A model generated the notes under the pieces. The model ran no database searches. It saw only the letters and a list, made by a program, of their open reading frames with translations, and was not told where the DNA came from. Shown in pieces: positions 1 to 6,719 of a stretch of DNA of 10,249 bases. Within the stretch, counting starts at the first letter, position 1. Every line of letters starts with the position of its first letter. The translations under genes and the position numbers were made by a program. This DNA comes from CAZMXI01 sp964570205 (lineage in GTDB: Bacteria; Planctomycetota; Phycisphaerae; Tepidisphaerales; Tepidisphaeraceae): positions 1 to 10,249 of the forward strand of contig CAZMXI010000174.1 in NCBI GenBank assembly GCA_964570205.1, read 5' to 3'.

Positions 1-76
1 CCCACCAGGCCCGGGTTCTTTTTTTCGCTTGATGTACTGGGATAGAGCGCGGCCGCCGCTGCGGTGTATCACAATT

Positions 77-94
77 GGCGGCACGCGTGCCGCC
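77..94. promoter_or_regulatory. Perfect 18-bp palindrome, candidate operator of the ThuA unit
   Basis: The sequence GGCGGCACGCGTGCCGCC is its own reverse complement over all 18 bases and is centred on CG. It lies 85 bp before the start codon at 180. No T-run follows on either strand, so it does not look like an intrinsic terminator. A gapless even palindrome centred on CG resembles operators of LacI-type dimeric regulators. That resemblance is inference, and no regulator gene is in the window. It could also fold as a 7-bp hairpin with a 4-nt loop in a leader RNA. Confidence 0.45.
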
Positions 95-111
95 CCGCCC
101 AGGCCGCAGTC

Positions 112-141
112 TTGCTCCCCGCTCGTGGCCGCGGTTACATT
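112..141 (+). promoter_or_regulatory. Weak sigma-70-like promoter candidate
   Basis: TTGCTC at 112-117 and TACATT at 136-141 are separated by 18 bases and lie 38 bp before the first start codon. Each box matches the consensus only partly (the TTG of the -35 box, four of six in the -10 box). Position and spacing are reasonable, and the palindrome at 77-94 would sit just upstream of the -35 box. This is a weak match in GC-rich DNA. Confidence 0.2.
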
Positions 142-179
142 GCCCGGCGTCCGGCCCGTCTGTCCTGGAGACTTGAGCC

Positions 180-1142
180 ATGTCAACGGATTTCCAAAGC
201 ATCAACCGCCGCCAGTTCCTGCAGACATCCCTGGCCGCCTCATCGCTGGCGTTCGCCGCCCTGAGCTTCGAAGAACAAGCCCTTCTGGCGCAGGAGCCGG
301 CCAAGGCCCCCGCGTCATCCAGCGCCAGCCCGAAGGCCTTTCCGGCCGGCAGAATCGGCAGCCTGACCATCAGCCGGATGATCTGCGGCGGCAATCTCAT
401 CTCCGGCTTCGCTCACAGCCGCGACCTAATCTACGTCTCCAGGCTCCTCAAGCAGTACTTCACGGATGAGAAAGTCCACGACACGCTCCAGCAATGCGAG
501 TCGATGGGCATCAACACCGCCATCCTCCGCGTTGACCACGACACCATCCGCATCCTGCGCAACTATCGCAAGGACCGCGGCGGCAAGATCCAATGGATCG
601 CCCAGGCCGCCATCAATGAGCAGGATTTCTCCGACATTCGGATTGCCATCGACAACGGCGCGGCCGCCGTCTACACCCACGGCGGTGTGGGCGATTTCTG
701 CGCCCAGTCGAAGAAGGTCGATGTCCTCGGCAAAGCCCTCGACATGATCCGCCAGAACAAAGCTGTCGCCGGAATCGCCGGGCACCTTGTCGCCGTCCCG
801 GTCGCCTGCGAAGAGGCCGGCCTCAAGCCCGACTTCTACATGAAAACTTTCAACAGTCGCAAGTACTGGTCGGCCGAGCACCCCACCAAGCACGACAACG
901 TCTGGGATGAAGAGCCGGAGAAGACCAAAGAGGTGATGGCGAAGGTTACCCGCCCCTGGATCGCGTACAAAGTGCTCGGCGCCGGCGCGATTCATCCCAA
1001 GGATGGCTTCCCCTACGCCTTCAACAACGGCGCCGATTTCATCTGCGTCGGCATGTTCGATTTCCAGATCGCCGAGGATGTGCAGTTCGCCACCAATGCC
1101 ATCCGGGCCGCCCAGCAGCGCAGCCGAACCTGGCGGGCCTGA
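180..1142 (+). CDS. Tat-signal protein, TIM-barrel / aldo-keto-reductase-like, function unknown
   Basis: A 320-residue protein. Residues 9-15 (NRRQFLQ) are a twin-arginine motif with the RR pair at 10-11, followed by an Ala/Ser/Leu-rich stretch to about residue 29 and a likely cleavage near LLAQ (35-38), so it should be exported folded by Tat. The mature part starts with a GRIG...ISRMICGGN segment and ends with a GADFICVGMFDF segment. Alternating strand and helix stretches suggest a TIM barrel, as in planctomycete proteins annotated loosely as aldo/keto reductase-like. I cannot place the Asp-Tyr-Lys-His catalytic tetrad of true aldo-keto reductases, so enzymatic activity is unproven. The ATG is supported by GGAGA at 167-171, eight bases upstream. 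It is the first gene of a three-gene unit, with the next start 26 bp downstream. The export and the context suggest a periplasmic role in carbohydrate or osmolyte metabolism (inference). Confidence 0.8.
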   Translation: MSTDFQSINRRQFLQTSLAASSLAFAALSFEEQALLAQEPAKAPASSSASPKAFPAGRIGSLTISRMICGGNLISGFAHSRDLIYVSRLLKQYFTDEKVHDTLQQCESMGINTAILRVDHDTIRILRNYRKDRGGKIQWIAQAAINEQDFSDIRIAIDNGAAAVYTHGGVGDFCAQSKKVDVLGKALDMIRQNKAVAGIAGHLVAVPVACEEAGLKPDFYMKTFNSRKYWSAEHPTKHDNVWDEEPEKTKEVMAKVTRPWIAYKVLGAGAIHPKDGFPYAFNNGADFICVGMFDFQIAEDVQFATNAIRAAQQRSRTWRA

Positions 1143-1168
1143 GCCCGCGGGAGCGGCAAGAGGAACCC

Positions 1169-2089
1169 ATGAACCCTGTCAAACTCGCCTCCGCCCTGTT
1201 CACGGTCGCCTGCCTGATCCGTCCGGCCATCGCCGCGGAAATGTCCCCCGCCGACAGGCAGAAGATCGAGCAGGCAATTCCCGCCACACCCGCCGCGGTT
1301 CCGCAAAAGCCGCGAAAGCTCCTGGTCGTCACCCTCAACATGCGCGATGGCAAGCCCTCCGGCGGCCATCCATCCATCCCTTATGGCAATTACGCCATTG
1401 AGCTGATGGGCCGCAGGACCGGAGCATACCAAGCCGTCTTCAGCAACGACATCGCCATCTTCCGGCCGGAAAACCTCAAGCAGTTTGATGCGATCTGCTT
1501 CAACAACACCGTCGGCGTGCTGTTCGACGACCCTGAGCTCCGCCAGTCCCTGCTGAGCTTCGTCAACAATGGCAAAGGGCTCATCGGCATCCATGCGGCC
1601 GCCGCCACGTTCTGCCAGTGGCCCAAATACGACCAATGGCCGGCCTTTGGTGAGATGCTCGGCGGCTACGAGAACGGCGGCCATCCCTGGCGGCCCGACG
1701 AAACCATCACCCTCAAGCCAGACGATCCCAACCACCCCATCAACGCCGCTTTCAAGGGCAGGTCTTTCCAGATCGCCGACGAAGTTTTCCAGTTTCAGCA
1801 CCCCTATTCGCGCGACAGACTGCGCGTGCTGCTCAGCATCGACATCGAACGCACCGACATGAGCCCCACCCGCCGATTCCTGCCCGAGCGAGCCAAAGAC
1901 AAGGATTTCGCCATGAGCTGGATTCGCCAGCACGGCAATGGCCGGGTGTTCTACTCTTCGCTTGGGCACAACGCCCACATCTTCTGGAACGCCCCCGTGC
2001 TCGAGCACTTTCTGGCCGGGTTTCAATACGCCTTGGGAGACCTGAAGGCCGACGCCACGCCCAGCAACAAGATTCGCCGCAAGCCCTGA
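1169..2089 (+). CDS. Secreted ThuA-domain protein (single domain)
   Basis: A 306-residue protein. Residues 1-22 form a Sec signal peptide with a likely cut after AIA (20-22). A short helix-proline linker (about 26-47, with IEQA at 33-36) precedes a ThuA domain at about 48-290. ThuA-type features are visible: IPYGNYA (70-76), FDAICFNNT (106-114), the elbow GLIGIHAA (137-144), GGHPW (170-174), DEVFQF (204-209), and GRVFYSSLGH (258-267). ThuA domains share the class I glutamine amidotransferase-like fold, but the elbow here has Ile-His-Ala where amidotransferases have the nucleophilic Cys, so it is not an amidotransferase. The family name comes from trehalose utilisation in rhizobia, and the biochemical role is mostly unknown. 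The start is supported by an AGAGGA element directly upstream. It probably shares a transcript with both neighbours and is a paralogue of the two modules in the next gene. Confidence 0.88.
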   Translation: MNPVKLASALFTVACLIRPAIAAEMSPADRQKIEQAIPATPAAVPQKPRKLLVVTLNMRDGKPSGGHPSIPYGNYAIELMGRRTGAYQAVFSNDIAIFRPENLKQFDAICFNNTVGVLFDDPELRQSLLSFVNNGKGLIGIHAAAATFCQWPKYDQWPAFGEMLGGYENGGHPWRPDETITLKPDDPNHPINAAFKGRSFQIADEVFQFQHPYSRDRLRVLLSIDIERTDMSPTRRFLPERAKDKDFAMSWIRQHGNGRVFYSSLGHNAHIFWNAPVLEHFLAGFQYALGDLKADATPSNKIRRKP

Positions 2090-2100
2090 CGGAGCGAAGT

Positions 2101-3933
2101 ATGAAGACAGGACTCATCGGGTTCATCGTCGCTATGATCCTCCTGGGCTGTCGCGCCTGGGCCATCGAACAGATCCCACCGCACCGCGCCAGGCAGATCG
2201 AGCAGGCCGCACCCGCAAAGCCCCAGGTCCAGCCGAAGAAGCGTCGCCGCGTGCTGATCTGGAACACCCCCGCGCACCTCATGGAAAAAGACCCCCACCA
2301 GGGCTACTGCATCCCCTATGGCTCGGCCGCGTTCGAGATCATTGGCCGGAAATCCGCTGCGTATACGCCCATCGTCAGCGACGACCTGGCGATGTACCTG
2401 CCGCGGAACCTCCACCAGTTCGATGCGATCGTCATGAACAACAGCTCCGGCGCGTGGATCACCCCCACCGACGCCGACATGGCCAGGTCCGAGTTCCAGA
2501 AGCTCGGCAACGACAAGGCGGCGGTCGAACAGGCGCTGCGCAAGAGCCTGATGGATTACGTCGAAGCCGGCGGCGGGATCGTCGCCGTCCATTTCGCCAT
2601 CGCCGCCAACCGTCAGTGGCCGCAGTTCAAGGACCTCATCGGCGGGACATTCACCGGCCATCCCTGGAACGAAGAGGTGGCGGTCACGGTCGAAGAGGCC
2701 GGCAATCCCCTTCTGGCTGGCGTTGGCGGGAAGGGCTTTCGCCTGGCGGACGAAATCTACCAGTACGGCGACCCGTACGACCGGGCCAAGGTGCGCGTGC
2801 TGCTTTCGCTCGACACCGAGCGCACCAACATGGGCGTCAAGTGGATCAACCGCCCCGACAATGACTTCGCCCTCACCTGGGTCAAAACCCACGGCAAGGG
2901 CCGCGTCTACTACACATCCTTCGGCCACCGGACCGAGCTGTTCTGGCACGCCCCGCTGCTTCAGATGTACCTCGACGCCGTGCAGTTCGCGGCCGGAGAT
3001 CTCGATGCGCCCACGGCACCCCGCGCTGACCGGCCCACCCGCCGCCCGATCGGCCCCACGCCGCCCGACGTTCGCGCTGCCAGGATGAAGGCCAAACGGC
3101 TCGCCGAACCCACCGCCGAACAGATCGCCCGAGTCGAAGCCGCCGCCCCGAAAACTGCCCCCGGCAGACCGGCCAGGAAACGCAAAATCCTGGTCTGGGG
3201 CCATGCATGGGCTCACGAGCCCAACGCACTGGCCGAAAAGGCGCTCGAGGCTCTCGCGAAGAAACCCGGCGCATTCGAGGCCATCATCAGCGATGACCCT
3301 CGTCTGCTCATCGCCGACAGGCTCGCGCAGTTCGACGCCCTGGTCATGAACAACATCCATGAGCAGGATCCCTTCCTCCCCGATGATTTCGCCCGGCTGG
3401 ACTCCGACCAGCAAACCGCCGCCAGGAAGCTCGACGCCGCAGTGAAGCAGAGCATCCTGGAGTTTGTCCGTGGTGGAAAGGGCATCGTCGGTATCCACGC
3501 CGCAACGGCCGCCTTCCAGAACTGGCAGGAATACGGCCAGATGATGGGCGGTTATTACCAGGCGCACATCTTTCAGGATGTGACGATCCGCAACGAGGAG
3601 CCCACCCACCCCGTCAACGCATGCTTCCAGGGCAAGCCCTGGCGCATCAACGATGAGATCTACATTTTCCGCGAGCCGCACTCGCGCAAGGACCTGCGCA
3701 TCCTGCTCAGCCTGGATCTGAGCCGGATGCCTGACCCCGGCAAGCGGCCGGACAAGGACTACGCCATCTCATGGGTGCGGCAGTTCGGCCAGGGCCGTGT
3801 GTTCTACACCACTGTCGGCCACGCAGCCGAAAGCTATTGGAATGAGCTGTTCCTGAAGCACATCCTGGCGGGAATTCAGTTCGTCATTGGCGACCTGTCC
3901 GCCGATGCCGCGCCCCGTGCCGCAGTGCCTTGA
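2101..3933 (+). CDS. Secreted protein with two tandem ThuA domains
   Basis: A 610-residue protein, about twice the length of the preceding paralogue. Residues 1-22 are a signal sequence. LLGC at 14-17 resembles a lipobox, so C17 could be lipidated, but Leu at -2 is atypical and a signal peptidase I cut after AWA (19-21) is equally possible. ThuA domain 1 spans about 50-302 (FDAIVMNNS, GHPWNEE, LADEIYQYGDPY, GRVYYTSFGH) and domain 2 about 360-602 (FDALVMNNI, GIVGIHAA, INDEIYIF, GRVFYTTVGH). Each is preceded by the same helix-proline lead-in (IEQAAP at 33-38; VEAAAP at 345-350). The two are joined by a charged, proline-rich linker (about 303-336). Domain 1 has an altered elbow (VAVHFAIA, 161-168) against GIHAATA in domain 2, so the halves may not be equivalent. 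GGAG at 2091-2094 supports the start. The gap from the previous stop is 11 bp, implying co-transcription. Substrate unknown. Confidence 0.87.
   Translation: MKTGLIGFIVAMILLGCRAWAIEQIPPHRARQIEQAAPAKPQVQPKKRRRVLIWNTPAHLMEKDPHQGYCIPYGSAAFEIIGRKSAAYTPIVSDDLAMYLPRNLHQFDAIVMNNSSGAWITPTDADMARSEFQKLGNDKAAVEQALRKSLMDYVEAGGGIVAVHFAIAANRQWPQFKDLIGGTFTGHPWNEEVAVTVEEAGNPLLAGVGGKGFRLADEIYQYGDPYDRAKVRVLLSLDTERTNMGVKWINRPDNDFALTWVKTHGKGRVYYTSFGHRTELFWHAPLLQMYLDAVQFAAGDLDAPTAPRADRPTRRPIGPTPPDVRAARMKAKRLAEPTAEQIARVEAAAPKTAPGRPARKRKILVWGHAWAHEPNALAEKALEALAKKPGAFEAIISDDPRLLIADRLAQFDALVMNNIHEQDPFLPDDFARLDSDQQTAARKLDAAVKQSILEFVRGGKGIVGIHAATAAFQNWQEYGQMMGGYYQAHIFQDVTIRNEEPTHPVNACFQGKPWRINDEIYIFREPHSRKDLRILLSLDLSRMPDPGKRPDKDYAISWVRQFGQGRVFYTTVGHAAESYWNELFLKHILAGIQFVIGDLSADAAPRAAVP
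2170..3006 (+). repeat. ThuA module copy 1 of the tandem gene
   Basis: This covers codons 24-302: the lead-in segment (IEQAAP followed by a Pro/Lys-rich stretch) plus one ThuA domain. It is related to the module at 3109-3906 and to the whole preceding gene. The copies are clearly related at the protein level but strongly diverged, so the duplications are not recent. The altered elbow (HFAIA) distinguishes this copy. Confidence 0.75.
3109..3906 (+). repeat. ThuA module copy 2 of the tandem gene
   Basis: This covers codons 337-602: the lead-in segment (VEAAAP, then a Pro/Arg/Lys-rich stretch) plus a second ThuA domain. It keeps the GIHAA elbow seen in the preceding single-domain gene. That suggests the ancestral unit was lead-in plus domain, copied as a block. 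Confidence 0.75.
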
Positions 3934-3942
3934 ACATGTGCA

Positions 3943-5757
3943 TCAGTGGATGAACCGCATCTTGCCGAAGTTGGGCACGATGCCCGGCATGCTCTCCGAC
4001 AGCGGCCTGAACCCGGCCGGCCAGTATACGAAGAATGCCTTGCCCAGCATGAACCGTTCGGGCACGCGGCCCGATTCCACATAAAGGTCTTCTCCCTCGC
4101 GAAGGTCCACGTCATCCGTCCATCCCCGCGCATCGCCGCTCAGGATGGAATTATCGCCCAGGACGAAATACTCGTTGTCAGTCCTCTCGCCGCGGAGGTC
4201 CCCGGTTTCGCCGCGTCGCTTCAGCGTGATCGGACTCTCAGGGCCACCATGCTTCAGCCCGTCGCTGTAACTGCGGCCCATTGCGGGGGTGTAGTAGATG
4301 TCGCGCCACAGGCTCAGGTGCGATATCGTGCACACCTGGCGCTCGGCGCCCAACTCGACCGTCGGCGGTGGAAAGGCCGCTCGGATTGCTTCTGCCGACC
4401 TCGCCGATGCAGCGCTTTGACGCCGGTGATGTCGATCCAGCACATCCTCGACGTTCGGCCCATAGTCCTCGGGCCGAGTTTGAATCACATCGCGTCCGTT
4501 CACTCTCAGCGTCACCTGGTAGTCGACGCTGCTGAATTCCACCTGCGTTGGTCCGGAATCCAGTTTCATATCCACGTTCCATTCCTTGCCGTCGCCTGAC
4601 GGTGGGATGGAGAGCATTCTCACTTTGGTCGGATACACCTCCGCCACGAAGCGGTGGCCCAGCTTGGTCAGCGACGCCCGCACCGGGCCATCACCCTGCC
4701 GTCTCTCATACGAGAATTGGACCTTCAGGTCGCTGACGTACCAGTGGGGAATCGTCTCACGGGAAGTATCGCTGTACGCTTCCGCTTCGTAGTTCGATTG
4801 CGCTGTGCCTCGCTCGTTTAGCCCCGCCACCATCGTCTCGCTGTAAGGCAGCCAATCCGTCAATGGATAGGTGCCGCGGTTGGCGTCCTTATTAAAGCGA
4901 AGCATCCCCGCGCCGTTCAGGTTGCTGAACGCGAACACCCTGCCCGGCCCGTCTTCGCCTCCTGTTTCCCAGCCAGATCCGTCGGCCTGTTGCCACGGAT
5001 TGACCCATCGGTTCCAGTCGCGCTGACGCTGCGCCGTGTTCTGTGGGTAGTAATCGTTGTCGTAAACGATTCGCCATAGGGCATCTTGAACGATGCGCGG
5101 CTTGGTCTGTACCTGCCATGGCCACCCGCGAATGCCATCCAGGGCGCCCCGCTTTTCGTTTGGGCATACGTAGATGTCCCCGTCCAGCAACATCACCGTC
5201 TCGCCCGGTTTGCCGACAAGTCGCTTGATGTAGTTCTGCACATATTTGCCGCTGGGATCATACGGCGACTTGAAAACCACCACGTCCCATCGTTGTGGGT
5301 TCTGGAACAGGTACAGGTACTTCAGAACGAGAATGCGGTCGCCATAGTGAACGGGCGTGTTCCACGCGCGCTGCTCGGGATCTGGTCCTTCCTTCTGGAC
5401 TTTGTAGCCACAATTCGGGCAGTGCATTGACAGCGCTGCCCCCGATAGCGACGGGATGCTCACATCTTCCCGGTGGGTATCCGTGGGGTAATTCACTGTG
5501 AAGTCATACCCGCAGTCCTGGCAGCGCAGCCGCATGTGTGCTCCCAGGAGCGTCGGCGCCATCGATCCCGATGGAATCACGAATGCTTCGACCACGAACG
5601 CCCGGAAAACGAACGCCAGGATGAAGGCGATCAGGATCGACTCGATCGTTTCCTTGATGTTCTCTTTGTGATGCACCGCTGGCCTGGCGGGCGCAGGGGC
5701 CTGTTTGGATTCGGCGATCGGCTCCGGCTGCGGAGGTGTGCTGCGGGGGTCATCCAT
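3943..5757 (-). CDS. lepB: Enlarged signal peptidase I with zinc-ribbon-like and large second insert
   Basis: A 604-residue type I signal peptidase (family S26), which removes signal peptides on the outer face of the cytoplasmic membrane. A Pro-rich cytosolic tail (1-35) precedes a transmembrane helix (about 41-58) and the serine box IPSGSMAPTL (61-70), with nucleophile S65 by comparison with E. coli S90. The general base is K178 in YIKRLVGKPGE (176-186). Box E is GDNSILSGDARGW (534-546), with S540, D542 and R544 matching conserved positions. Two insertions are unusual. One is a C-x2-C...C-x2-C ribbon (C79, C82, C113, C116) between the serine box and the strand starting YGDRILV. The other is about 330 residues (about 198-525) between the lysine box and box E. 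E. coli LepB has about 324 residues. The ATG at 5757 is preferred because the extension to 5817 starts with TTG and adds no family sequence, and AGGA lies 11 nt upstream of the ATG. It is the last gene of a minus-strand run after the anti-sigma-like gene. Confidence 0.9.
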   Translation of the reverse strand: MDDPRSTPPQPEPIAESKQAPAPARPAVHHKENIKETIESILIAFILAFVFRAFVVEAFVIPSGSMAPTLLGAHMRLRCQDCGYDFTVNYPTDTHREDVSIPSLSGAALSMHCPNCGYKVQKEGPDPEQRAWNTPVHYGDRILVLKYLYLFQNPQRWDVVVFKSPYDPSGKYVQNYIKRLVGKPGETVMLLDGDIYVCPNEKRGALDGIRGWPWQVQTKPRIVQDALWRIVYDNDYYPQNTAQRQRDWNRWVNPWQQADGSGWETGGEDGPGRVFAFSNLNGAGMLRFNKDANRGTYPLTDWLPYSETMVAGLNERGTAQSNYEAEAYSDTSRETIPHWYVSDLKVQFSYERRQGDGPVRASLTKLGHRFVAEVYPTKVRMLSIPPSGDGKEWNVDMKLDSGPTQVEFSSVDYQVTLRVNGRDVIQTRPEDYGPNVEDVLDRHHRRQSAASARSAEAIRAAFPPPTVELGAERQVCTISHLSLWRDIYYTPAMGRSYSDGLKHGGPESPITLKRRGETGDLRGERTDNEYFVLGDNSILSGDARGWTDDVDLREGEDLYVESGRVPERFMLGKAFFVYWPAGFRPLSESMPGIVPNFGKMRFIH

Positions 5758-5829
5758 AAGGCGGGCTATCCTAAACCATGATAAGCGCCAAACAAAGGCC
5801 GGAGGACGCCCGTCCAACTTGCCGCCCCT

Positions 5830-6621
5830 TCAGTGATAGTCGGGTCCAATCAGAGACAGGCTCGCCGCCGCCGCGTAAACCAGTTCGCCCTGGTGCTTCC
5901 GCATCAGGTCGGCAACCTCGCTCAGCTTCAGATTCTTGTTCGGGCAGTGTCCCACCATCCCATAGACCATCCCGTTCCTGACAAATCCGGCAACCATGTA
6001 CCCATCAATGCACTCGGCGTATACCTTCCCCTCCTCCACCTGGCTACGGATAGCTATCGGCACCGAGAAGACCGACATCCGGGCGGCCCGCCGCGAGAAG
6101 ACAAGGTGCGCGCTTTGCCTGCCGCAGCTTTGGCATACGTCAGCCCCGCAGAGCTCCCACCCATCCTCGCTGAGATTGGCCGCCAGAACCGTGGCATGAA
6201 GCTTCTGCTCCAATTCCCGGGCAAGCAACCGCACATCCATCGCTGTATCCGGATGGCGGTGATCGCCACGTGCACAGCAATCCTGATGGCACTTGATCAT
6301 CCCCAAGACCACTTCGCGATCCAGACCGGCTGCCTGCAGTTGCCCGCTGCCCGGCCACAGAAGTGCTCTCAGCGCTCCCAGCACGACAATCGCCAACATG
6401 GCTGCCAGCGCCAATCCCCAGGTCGACCGGCGCCAGAACGGCCGCCCGCCCCTTACATCACCGCCGCCCGCAATACGCAATGGCGCTATCCGTTCATTCT
6501 CTGACTCCGCCATGAGCCGCGCCAGGCGCATACGCAACTCCGCAGGCGGTTTCTCATCGCCCAAGGCACCTTTGAGCGACGCCTTCAATACCGGATCATC
6601 AAAGAGCGGTTCAGTACTCAT
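5830..6621 (-). CDS. Cysteine-rich single-pass membrane protein, probable anti-sigma factor
   Basis: A 263-residue protein encoded 98 bp downstream of an ECF sigma gene. Residues 1-65 are charged and probably cytosolic, residues 67-89 form one transmembrane helix, and 90-263 should lie outside. The outer part has eight cysteines: 111, 115 and 116 (in CHQDCC, followed by H121 and H123), 158, 163 and 166 (CGADVCQSC), 204 and 226. The stretch GWELCGADVCQSCGRQSAHLV (154-174), then VFSVP (184-188) and DGYMVAGFVRNGMVYGMVGH (206-225), resembles the extracytoplasmic domain of membrane anti-sigma factors paired with ECF sigmas. The cytosolic part lacks the H-x3-C-x2-C zinc motif of classical ZAS anti-sigmas. 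The likely job is to hold the sigma at the membrane until an envelope, redox or metal signal arrives (inference). No good ribosome-binding site precedes the ATG, so translation may be weak. Confidence 0.68.
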   Translation of the reverse strand: MSTEPLFDDPVLKASLKGALGDEKPPAELRMRLARLMAESENERIAPLRIAGGGDVRGGRPFWRRSTWGLALAAMLAIVVLGALRALLWPGSGQLQAAGLDREVVLGMIKCHQDCCARGDHRHPDTAMDVRLLARELEQKLHATVLAANLSEDGWELCGADVCQSCGRQSAHLVFSRRAARMSVFSVPIAIRSQVEEGKVYAECIDGYMVAGFVRNGMVYGMVGHCPNKNLKLSEVADLMRKHQGELVYAAAASLSLIGPDYH

Positions 6622-6719
6622 AAAAACCAGGCGATGCGGCCAGTCTGCCGTTCAGCGCTTCATCTCGCACTGCAATCGATCTCTCCAACAGGAGTATAGA
6701 ACCCATTGGAACCGAGCGG

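Noticed and set aside
13..25. GGG followed by a T-run, as the end of a terminator of an upstream gene
   Set aside because: Only one possible stem arm is visible and the other would lie outside the window, so the hairpin cannot be shown.
1013..2026. Minus-strand open frame of 337 codons opposite the single-ThuA gene
   Set aside because: Antisense to well-supported genes, repetitive Gly/Val/Asp-rich composition, no domain recognisable.
2023..3681. Long minus-strand open frame of 552 codons opposite the tandem ThuA gene
   Set aside because: The plus strand encodes two clear ThuA domains with signal sequence and ribosome-binding site. High GC at third codon positions often opens long antisense frames, and the translation shows no recognisable motif.
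5758..5817. Longer lepB start at 5817
   Set aside because: It would be a TTG codon and adds 20 residues unlike the family's N-terminus, while the ATG at 5757 has AGGA upstream.
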